Of a stretch of 5,784 bases of DNA, positions 1-3,705 are shown piece after piece. Source of the stretch: CAYOPE01 sp964405805. GTDB lineage: Bacteria > Patescibacteriota > Doudnabacteria > UBA920 > O2-02-FULL-48-8. The stretch lies in NCBI GenBank assembly GCA_964405805.1, contig CAYOPE010000036.1, positions 1 to 5,784 on the forward strand, given 5' to 3'. Every line of letters starts with the position of its first letter. Within the stretch, counting starts at the first letter, position 1. The translations under genes were made by a program, and so were the position numbers. The notes beneath the pieces are model-generated. The model saw nothing but the letters and a program-made list of their open reading frames with translations. It had not been told where the DNA came from and ran no database searches.

Positions 1-434
1 GAAGACAGGATCGCGACTTTGAATTTCAGTTTCTCAGCATATTTGGAGTACATGCGAAACAGCTCAGCAGCAAATAGGCCAGACTCGTCGCCGCCTGCGC
101 CTGCTCGGATTTCAACAATGATATTTTTTTCATCATAAGGATCTTTCGGCAGCATGGCAATGCGCAGCTCTTCAAGTAGCCGGTCTCGTTCTGATTGCAA
201 GACAGGCAACTCTGAGGCAGCTATGTCAGCTAGCTCAGACTTTTCCGAAATCATTTTTTCATGTTCTGCGATTTCTGATTTGAGTTTCTCGACGCGATTG
301 ATTTTCTCAACCAATGGCAAAAGCTCAGACTGGCGCTTACCCAGAGTGGCTAGCTCTCTCGAATCAGTGGTCTGGGAAAGTTTGTCTGAAATCTGCTCGT
401 ATTCTTTTTTGATGTGGCTGTAGTTGAGTTCCAT
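1..434 (-). CDS. prfA: Peptide chain release factor 1, N-terminal part (runs off window)
   Basis: Release factor 1 recognises UAA and UAG stop codons on the ribosome and triggers release of the finished protein. The visible 144 residues cover the N-terminal region. Residues 1-95 are charged and helical or coiled-coil-like (MELNYSHIKKEYEQISDKLS at the start). They are followed by the conserved class-I release factor segment with IVEIRAGAGGDE at about 106-117 and LFAAELFRMYSKYAEK at about 120-135. The LFA..LFRMY form fits RF1 better than RF2. The PxT stop-codon reading motif and the catalytic GGQ motif lie beyond the window edge, so they cannot be checked. The family is usually about 355-360 residues. 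The start is the ATG at 434-432, with no SD in front of it. It lies downstream of rpmE in the same direction, a common bacterial order, with a hairpin terminator between the two. Confidence 0.93.
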   Translation of the reverse strand, partial: MELNYSHIKKEYEQISDKLSQTTDSRELATLGKRQSELLPLVEKINRVEKLKSEIAEHEKMISEKSELADIAASELPVLQSERDRLLEELRIAMLPKDPYDEKNIIVEIRAGAGGDESGLFAAELFRMYSKYAEKLKFKVAILS

Positions 435-440
435 AAATTT

Positions 441-481
441 AAAACACGCCCATGATAAGCATATCATTTCGGCGTGCTTTT
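441..481 (-). terminator. Hairpin terminator between rpmE and prfA, probably bidirectional
   Basis: A two-part stem: CACGCC (445-450) pairs with GGCGTG (471-476), and inside it ATGATA (452-457) pairs with TATCAT (462-467) around the loop AGCA, with a small internal bulge. A/T tracts flank it on both sides (441-444 and 478-481), so it can act as an intrinsic terminator on either strand. On the minus strand it follows the rpmE stop and ends about ten bases before the prfA start. prfA must therefore depend on readthrough or on a promoter I did not find. Confidence 0.75.
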
Positions 482-487
482 GGGTAT

Positions 488-736
488 TTAAGCAGTAGCG
501 AGTTTTTTGGTGATGCGCTTGGACTTCAGTTCAGCGCCCTTGGATGCCCGCTTTTTGAATTTATCGATGGTGCCTGCAGTGTCGAGTAAGTTTTGCTTGC
601 CAGTGTAGAAAGGATGGCAGTTGGAGCAAATTTCAACATGGAGTTCTTCTCTGGTAGAACCTGTGGTAAAAGTGTTGCCGCAAGCGCAGACAACCTTGGC
701 ATTGGTGAAATATTGTGGATGGATATCTTTTTTCAT
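488..736 (-). CDS. rpmE: 50S ribosomal protein L31, zinc-binding type
   Basis: A component of the large ribosomal subunit, near the central protuberance and the inter-subunit bridge. The 82-residue product begins MKKDIHPQYF, typical of L31. It carries the four cysteines of the zinc-binding form: C17 and C19 (CACG) and C37 and C40 (CSNC), followed by HPFYTGKQ and a basic tail rich in Lys and Arg. The length is slightly above the usual 66-75 because of that tail. The frame could be extended upstream to 796, but the L31 N-terminus and the promoter just in front fix the start at 736-734. There is no SD, and the promoter's -10 box ends only nine bases before the start codon, so the transcript is probably almost leaderless. 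Confidence 0.95.
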   Translation of the reverse strand: MKKDIHPQYFTNAKVVCACGNTFTTGSTREELHVEICSNCHPFYTGKQNLLDTAGTIDKFKKRASKGAELKSKRITKKLATA

Positions 737-745
737 TGCTTGAGG

Positions 746-774
746 ATTATAGCATTCTTGACGACTACGGTCAA
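746..774 (-). promoter_or_regulatory. Sigma-70-type promoter of rpmE
   Basis: Read on the minus strand, TTGACC (774-769) is followed after exactly 17 bases by a perfect TATAAT (751-746), with TGC directly upstream as an extended -10. Transcription is expected to start near 739, two or three bases before the rpmE ATG. The -35 sequence shares a 6-bp inverted repeat with the opposing promoter at 758-786. Confidence 0.88.
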
Positions 775-786
775 GACTGATAAGAT
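758..786 (+). promoter_or_regulatory. Divergent promoter of the first islet gene
   Basis: TTGACG (758-763), 17 bases, then TAAGAT (781-786) preceded by TGA as an extended -10. The -35 matches consensus at five of six positions and the -10 at four of six. The expected start site is about 792-793, giving a leader of about 35 bases. It interlocks with the rpmE promoter: CTTGAC (757-762) and GTCAAG (770-775) form an inverted repeat that carries one -35 for each direction. Confidence 0.6.
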
Positions 787-792
787 GATTTG

Positions 793-813
793 TCATGCGC
801 TACGACCGCATGA
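793..813 (+). promoter_or_regulatory. Perfect 7-bp hairpin in the 5' leader, next to the ribosome binding site
   Basis: TCATGCG (793-799) and CGCATGA (807-813) are exact inverted repeats around the 7-base loop CTACGAC. The hairpin starts where transcription from the 758-786 promoter is expected to start and ends two bases before the SD. It could protect the 5' end of the mRNA, tune ribosome access, or serve as an operator in DNA form. The structure is seen directly; the role is inferred. Confidence 0.6.
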
Positions 814-815
814 TC

Positions 816-822
816 AAGGAGG
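816..822 (+). promoter_or_regulatory. Perfect Shine-Dalgarno that fixes the start of the 217-residue gene
   Basis: AAGGAGG, fully complementary to the usual 16S rRNA tail, lies five bases before the ATG at 828. It rules out the upstream in-frame ATG at 795, which lies inside the leader hairpin. Confidence 0.9.
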
Positions 823-827
823 AGCGT

Positions 828-1481
828 ATGTCTGCCAAGACCGGACATGATTCAGAATTCGAAGTAACGGACGTTGCTCTCGAGGAGAGGCTACTGAAGC
901 TCGGTTCGCTTGCCTCACAGGCCTGGCACGCCATAGCCAACAGTAAGCGAAGCCTGGAAATGATCGATTTTCTCCTCAGGGCACTGATGCTGTTCAAGTC
1001 GAACAAGCTGATGGGACCGATTCGATCCACGGACGACCTGCTTCCGCTGGAAGGTGACGTTCGTGGGGACGACCCGCGATTGTTCATGAACTTTCCGTGG
1101 CTCTGGTCAGTGCATCGGTTCTGGAGAAACATCTCGATCGTCAGAATCCGGGTAGCGAATGTGAAAGAAGTCCTGAGCCTTTTCGGCTCCGCGCTCGCAG
1201 CTGGGATCTACTGTGAGGATGATGGTGGACACTACCGTAAGTACTACGAAGTGAGCTTTATCCATCCTCATAAAGGACCTTTCGCTCAGCGTGATCAGAC
1301 GATCACTGGGATTCGAGCTGCGGGTCTACTGATGAGAAAGCCGTTCTTGTGGGAGCGGGAACGGATGCGAGTCCGGTTTCTGGTTTTTACTGGCCTGGAT
1401 GGGGACAATACTTTTCTCTTCAGACCGTCACTAGGCCAGAAAGATTTGAGTGACTTCCTCAAGGCTCTCCCAAAAGAGTAG
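828..1481 (+). CDS. Unrecognised 217-residue soluble protein
   Basis: I do not recognise this family. The protein has no signal peptide and no clear membrane span, so it is probably cytoplasmic. The N-terminal 60 residues look helical (ALEERLLKLGSLASQAWHAI, then LEMIDFLLRALMLFKSNKLM). An aromatic and tryptophan-rich stretch follows at about 87-99 (MNFPWLWSVHRFW). A mixed region comes next, with a hydrophobic valine- and isoleucine-rich segment (about 102-128), then ED at 130-131, GGHYRKYYEVSFIHPHKGPF at about 133-152 and a basic stretch (about 170-183). The end suggests a beta strand (VRFLVFTGL) and a short helix (DLSDFLKALPKE). Histidines and acidic residues occur in the middle, but I can assign no catalytic motif. 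The start follows a perfect SD and its own promoter; a strong terminator follows the stop. Base composition is clearly richer in G+C than in flanking ribosomal genes, which suggests transfer. The gene is convincing; its function is unknown. Confidence 0.85.
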   Translation: MSAKTGHDSEFEVTDVALEERLLKLGSLASQAWHAIANSKRSLEMIDFLLRALMLFKSNKLMGPIRSTDDLLPLEGDVRGDDPRLFMNFPWLWSVHRFWRNISIVRIRVANVKEVLSLFGSALAAGIYCEDDGGHYRKYYEVSFIHPHKGPFAQRDQTITGIRAAGLLMRKPFLWERERMRVRFLVFTGLDGDNTFLFRPSLGQKDLSDFLKALPKE

Positions 1482-1502
1482 CTGACCAGACATGCATTCT
1501 GC

Positions 1503-1537
1503 CTCCGGGCGAGACCCTTTCTCGACCCGGAGTTTTT
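1503..1537 (+). terminator. Strong rho-independent terminator after the 217-residue gene
   Basis: CTCCGGG (1503-1509) pairs with CCCGGAG (1526-1532), and inside it CGAGA (1510-1514) pairs with TCTCG (1520-1524), leaving one bulged A (1525) and the loop CCCTT. Five T residues follow (1533-1537). It ends two bases before the -35 box of the next unit. Confidence 0.92.
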
Positions 1538-1538
1538 A

Positions 1539-1567
1539 TTGACGAAACAGTCGACATCGGCTATCAT
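1539..1567 (+). promoter_or_regulatory. Promoter of the two small islet genes
   Basis: TTGACG (1539-1544), 17 bases, then TATCAT (1562-1567); each box matches consensus at five of six positions. The -35 hexamer is identical to that of the first islet gene. The expected start of transcription is about 1574, so possible start codons at 1539 and 1566 are not in the message. Confidence 0.8.
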
Positions 1568-1578
1568 GATTTATCTCA

Positions 1579-1585
1579 AAGGGGG
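1579..1585 (+). promoter_or_regulatory. Shine-Dalgarno that selects a GTG start
   Basis: AAGGGGG can pair along its whole length with the 16S rRNA tail if one G-U pair is allowed. It lies four bases before GTG at 1590, close to the five-base spacing of the first islet gene. Confidence 0.7.
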
Positions 1586-1589
1586 AGAA

Positions 1590-1811
1590 GTGGCTCAATC
1601 ATGGACCCTGATTTTTTTCTGGGAAACTGTGCGGAATCCCGACCGACCACATAAAGCTCCCAGTCGAACCGGCGAAACGTTCTCTGCCAGTTCACTGGAC
1701 GAATGCCGGACTCGGCTTGAGTCCATCCAAGCTCGCTGGCTGAAGTGCGGCCTGAAAGTGACTTCAGCCGAAGCCCGAGGCCCGAACAGCGCGCACGAAG
1801 TTCTTCTGTAG
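1590..1811 (+). CDS. Unrecognised 73-residue protein, GTG start
   Basis: A small protein beginning MAQSWTLIFFWETVRNP. I recognise no family. Residues 4-14 form a short hydrophobic, tryptophan-containing strand or helix. A polar, basic middle follows (NPDRPHKAPSRTGETFSASS), then a likely helix (LDECRTRLESIQARWLKCGL, about 35-54) and a short strand (KVTSAEARG). It has cysteines at about 38 and 52. The pattern of strand, loop, helix and strand suggests a small alpha/beta domain; this is only an impression. The start is chosen from the SD and from the promoter position, which excludes earlier codons. It is G+C-rich like its neighbours. The next gene begins eight bases after its stop, so the two are probably translated together from the 1539-1567 promoter. 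Confidence 0.75.
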   Translation: MAQSWTLIFFWETVRNPDRPHKAPSRTGETFSASSLDECRTRLESIQARWLKCGLKVTSAEARGPNSAHEVLL

Positions 1812-1819
1812 AGGCGCGT

Positions 1820-2029
1820 ATGTCCAGAAAAACTAAGCTCACTCGCGAGGCAGTCTACGCGATAGTCAAGCAGCACAACCCAAAAGCGGAACTGATCGAG
1901 ACCGCTCCGCTTGGACAGAACGTGCTGCACATTATCAATGCCTGCAACGAGCGGTTTGGCACCAGGATCCGATGCGAGAAGCCTGCCGGCCTCCTCGTCC
2001 TTGATTTGTTTCAGATGCTCCAGATTTAG
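1820..2029 (+). CDS. Unrecognised 69-residue protein
   Basis: A small, probably soluble protein starting MSRKTKLTREAVYAIVKQHN. I do not recognise it. A basic N-terminus is followed by a predicted helix (about 8-18), a segment with PLGQNVLHIINACNERFGTR (about 30-49) and a hydrophobic C-terminus (AGLLVLDLFQML). A small DNA- or RNA-binding or partner protein is possible but unsupported. The start is the ATG at 1820, with GAGG (1811-1814) five bases before it. The context GAGG, one base, then GCGTATGTC is shared with the first islet gene. An earlier in-frame start at 1745 would overlap the preceding gene by 67 bases and is less likely. The stop codon lies in the loop of the terminator hairpin that ends the unit. 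Confidence 0.78.
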   Translation: MSRKTKLTREAVYAIVKQHNPKAELIETAPLGQNVLHIINACNERFGTRIRCEKPAGLLVLDLFQMLQI

Positions 2030-2053
2030 AAAGTTTATCTGGAGCTTCGTTTT
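2017..2053 (+). terminator. Terminator that contains the stop codon of the last islet gene
   Basis: GCTCCAGAT (2017-2025) pairs perfectly with ATCTGGAGC (2037-2045) over nine bases, with an 11-base loop that holds the TAG stop (2027-2029). A T-rich tail follows (TTCGTTTT, 2046-2053). The left arm is coding sequence. It lies three bases from the rpsB -35 box, insulating rpsB from islet transcription. Confidence 0.8.
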
Positions 2054-2056
2054 ATC

Positions 2057-2085
2057 TTGACCTTAAAATCTTTCTATGTTATCAT
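2057..2085 (+). promoter_or_regulatory. Promoter of rpsB-tsf
   Basis: TTGACC (2057-2062), 17 bases, then TATCAT (2080-2085) with TGT directly upstream as an extended -10. The expected start is about 2092, giving a leader of about 110 bases before the rpsB ATG. Confidence 0.85.
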
Positions 2086-2106
2086 CTTTGGGCAATTAAT
2101 CATACA

Positions 2107-2185
2107 TGTTCTCCGGATGTTTTTGGGGCCTGTTTGCAGGATCAAGTCAATGAACCTGTAAATCCCAAAGCAGGTGAAGGGAACA
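2107..2185 (+). promoter_or_regulatory. Foldable rpsB leader, candidate S2 autoregulatory element
   Basis: Three nested helices can form in the untranslated leader. The outer helix is TGTTCTC (2107-2113) with GGGAACA (2179-2185), including one G-U pair. The second is TTTGGGG (2122-2128) with TCCCAAA (2163-2169), including one G-U pair. Stacked on it is CCTG (2129-2132) with CAGG (2137-2140) around a TTTG loop. A second CCTG at 2155-2158 offers an alternative partner for CAGG. In gammaproteobacteria S2 is known to repress its own rpsB-tsf mRNA through the leader, so a similar role here is plausible but inferred. Confidence 0.5.
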
Positions 2186-2205
2186 GAAGTATTAAGGATC
2201 AATAT

Positions 2206-2937
2206 ATGCGCAATATTTCCCTGATGGAGATGCTGAAGGCTGGGGTGCACTTTGGCCATAAAACGAGTTTGTGGAATCCGAAGATGGCTCCTTTTATCTA
2301 TACCCAGCGCAACAATATCCATATTTTGGATTTGGAAAAAACCAAACAAAAGCTAAACGATGCATTGGACTTTGCCCAGGACGTGGCGTCGAAAGGCGGC
2401 AGCATTTTGTTCGTCGGTACGAAAAGACAAGCCAAAGAAGAAGTCCGCAGAGCCGCTGAGTCATGCGGTATGCCGTATGTGGTGACGCGTTGGTTGGGCG
2501 GCACATTTACCAATTTCCGAACTATCCAGCGCACCATCAAGAAAATGGAACGCTACGAGAGAATGATGGCTGATGGTGAAATTAAAAAGTATACAAAAAA
2601 AGAGCAACTTATGATTGGTAGAGAAGTCGAGAAAATGAAAAACTTTTTCTCAGGAATCAAAGACATGAAAAAGTTGCCAGACGCAATCTTTGTTTTGGAT
2701 ACCAAGTATGACCACATTCCGGTTGAGGAAGCGAGATTGTCCAAAGTGAAAGTGATCGGGTTGGTTGATACAAATTCAGATCCGACCAAGATTGACTATG
2801 TCATCCCGTCCAATGACGACGCGATCAAAGTCATCAGCTACATGGCAGCTGTCATGGCAGAAGCCATAAACGAAGGCCGAAGTAAAATGGCAACCACGAT
2901 CATGACGCAAACAGAGGGAGCGGCCGTAGCGAAGTAG
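2206..2937 (+). CDS. rpsB: 30S ribosomal protein S2
   Basis: S2 joins the small ribosomal subunit late in assembly, between head and body, and is needed for mRNA binding. The 243-residue product begins MRNISLMEMLKAGVHFGHKT, the family's N-terminal signature. It continues with WNPKM and NIHILDLEKT, the block ILFVGTKRQAKEEV, then TRWLGGTFTNF, the coiled-coil hairpin region (about 110-150, rich in Lys, Glu and Met), LPDAIFVLDTKYDHIPVEEA and GLVDTNSDPTKIDYVIPSND. Length is typical. The start is the ATG at 2206, with AAGGAT six bases upstream. An in-frame TTG at 2134 would add 24 residues not seen in the family and would run through the structured leader. tsf follows after 98 bases and is probably in the same operon. 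Confidence 0.97.
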   Translation: MRNISLMEMLKAGVHFGHKTSLWNPKMAPFIYTQRNNIHILDLEKTKQKLNDALDFAQDVASKGGSILFVGTKRQAKEEVRRAAESCGMPYVVTRWLGGTFTNFRTIQRTIKKMERYERMMADGEIKKYTKKEQLMIGREVEKMKNFFSGIKDMKKLPDAIFVLDTKYDHIPVEEARLSKVKVIGLVDTNSDPTKIDYVIPSNDDAIKVISYMAAVMAEAINEGRSKMATTIMTQTEGAAVAK

Positions 2938-3031
2938 AATTTCGAATGTTGAATTTAGAATTTTGAATCAATATTAAATATTATCAAATATTCTAATTTC
3001 ACTCGAAATTCAAAATTAATTATTCAAAATT
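2938..3031 (+). repeat. AT-rich inverted-repeat spacer between rpsB and tsf
   Basis: The spacer is built from variants of GAATTT/AAATTC. AATTTCGA (2938-2945) is matched by TCGAAATT (3003-3010). AATTTTGAAT (2959-2968) is matched by ATTCAAAATT twice (3008-3017 and 3022-3031). The whole spacer can fold into alternative long, weak hairpins. It leaves no SD in front of tsf. It may be a decayed intergenic repeat family or a processing or attenuation element. Confidence 0.7.
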
Positions 3032-3035
3032 ACCT

Positions 3036-3620
3036 ATGAAGTACACAACTGAAGATATAAAAAAACTTAGAGAAGCTACAGGAGCGGGGATCAGTGACGC
3101 GAAAAATGCCCTAGAAGAATCAGGAAGCTTTGACGAAGCAGTGACTACTTTGCGTAAGAAAGGCCATGCTACGCTGGCGAAAAAGTCCGATCGAGTGGCG
3201 AAAGAAGGCTTGATCGTGTCCTACATTCACGCAGGATCCAAGGTCGGCGTTTTGCTTGAGATCAATTGCGAAACAGATTTTGTGGCACGCAATGATGATT
3301 TTAAAACCTTGGCTCAGGAAATCGCTCTGCACATCGCTGCAGCTTCACCTCTTTACGTCAACCGTGATGAAGTACCTGCAAACGCGATTGATAATGAAAA
3401 ACAAATCTATGCGGAGCAAATTAAAGGCAAGCCTGCAAACATGGTAGAACAGATTATGGCTGGTAAACTTGAAAAGTTCTATGAGCAGACAGTGCTTCTC
3501 GACCAGCCTTATGTCCGTGAGCCAGAGAAAAAAATCAAAGATTTGATCGCTGAAGCAGTGGCGAAGATAGGCGAGAATATTCAAGTCCGCAGATTTGCAC
3601 GCTTTGTTCTAGGGGCTTAG
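3036..3620 (+). CDS. tsf: Elongation factor Ts, short form
   Basis: EF-Ts is the guanine-nucleotide exchange factor that recycles EF-Tu from its GDP to its GTP form. The 194-residue product has the N-terminal UBA-like domain (about 1-45: DIKKLREATGAGISDAKNAL) and then the core with the signature TDFVARN at 80-86, whose residues insert into EF-Tu near the nucleotide site. It ends with VRRFARFVLGA. E. coli EF-Ts has about 280 residues; this one resembles the short Thermus type, in which the second core half and coiled-coil are reduced. No frame break is seen, so the short form is natural. The ATG at 3036 matches the family start; no SD is visible. It probably shares the rpsB promoter. Confidence 0.96.
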   Translation: MKYTTEDIKKLREATGAGISDAKNALEESGSFDEAVTTLRKKGHATLAKKSDRVAKEGLIVSYIHAGSKVGVLLEINCETDFVARNDDFKTLAQEIALHIAAASPLYVNRDEVPANAIDNEKQIYAEQIKGKPANMVEQIMAGKLEKFYEQTVLLDQPYVREPEKKIKDLIAEAVAKIGENIQVRRFARFVLGA

Positions 3621-3628
3621 TAACCGCA

Positions 3629-3649
3629 ACCCTGAACTTGTTTCAGGGT
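3629..3649 (+). repeat. Palindromic repeat, REP-like
   Basis: ACCCTGAA (3629-3636) and TTCAGGGT (3642-3649) form a perfect 8-bp stem with the loop CTTGT. The core, CCTGAA-CTTGT-TTCAGG, resembles palindromic repeats I recall from intergenic regions of several bacterial groups; I cannot confirm this without a search. It lies nine bases after the tsf stop and has no T tract, so it is not a typical terminator. Confidence 0.65.
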
Positions 3650-3653
3650 CTAG

Positions 3654-3695
3654 ATCCTGATACTGATTTTCATCAGCACATGCTTTCGTCAGGAT
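3654..3695 (+). repeat. Second nested hairpin in the tsf-TPR spacer
   Basis: ATCCTGA (3654-3660) pairs with TCAGGAT (3689-3695), enclosing a small hairpin CTGAT (3663-3667), TTTC, ATCAG (3672-3676). Its arms resemble those of the palindrome just upstream (CCTGA and TCAGG), so the two may be copies of one element. The right arm contains AGGA, 11 bases before the next start codon. Confidence 0.55.
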
Positions 3696-3705
3696 TGCGA
3701 CAACT

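Larger units (their letters stand above)
793..2053 (+). other. G+C-rich accessory islet with two transcription units and three unknown genes
   Basis: This block lies between the housekeeping genes rpmE and rpsB and differs from them in composition. Two sample rows of 60 bases counted by hand inside it (1021-1080 and 1681-1740) have 38 and 36 G/C; a row in rpsB (2581-2640) has 16. Unlike most genes around it, two of its genes have clear SD sequences and the third has a weaker one. It contains a promoter, gene and terminator (758-1537), then a promoter, two genes and a terminator (1539-2053). I see no transposase, integrase or clear terminal repeats, so how it arrived is unknown. Confidence 0.6.

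Noticed and set aside
154..423. Plus-strand open frame of 89 codons
   Set aside because: It is the antisense shadow of prfA, whose minus-strand frame has clear family motifs; the serine-rich translation is typical of such shadows.
795..827. Upstream ATG extending the 217-residue protein by 11 residues
   Set aside because: It lies within the leader hairpin and before the perfect SD, which points to the ATG at 828.
1539..1589. Upstream starts (TTG at 1539, ATG at 1566) for the 73-residue protein
   Set aside because: They lie in the -35 and -10 boxes and would not be in the transcript; the SD points to GTG at 1590.
1745..1819. Earlier in-frame start for the 69-residue protein
   Set aside because: It would overlap the previous gene by 67 bases; the ATG at 1820 has GAGG at good spacing.
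1576..1930. Minus-strand open frames across the islet
   Set aside because: They overlap the plus-strand genes that have promoter, SD and terminator, and have none of these themselves.
2134..2205. N-terminal extension of S2 from a TTG codon
   Set aside because: The added residues are not part of the S2 family and the region is a structured leader with an SD just before 2206.
2938..3031. CRISPR-like repeat array
   Set aside because: The repeats are short, imperfect and not separated by unique spacers of equal length.
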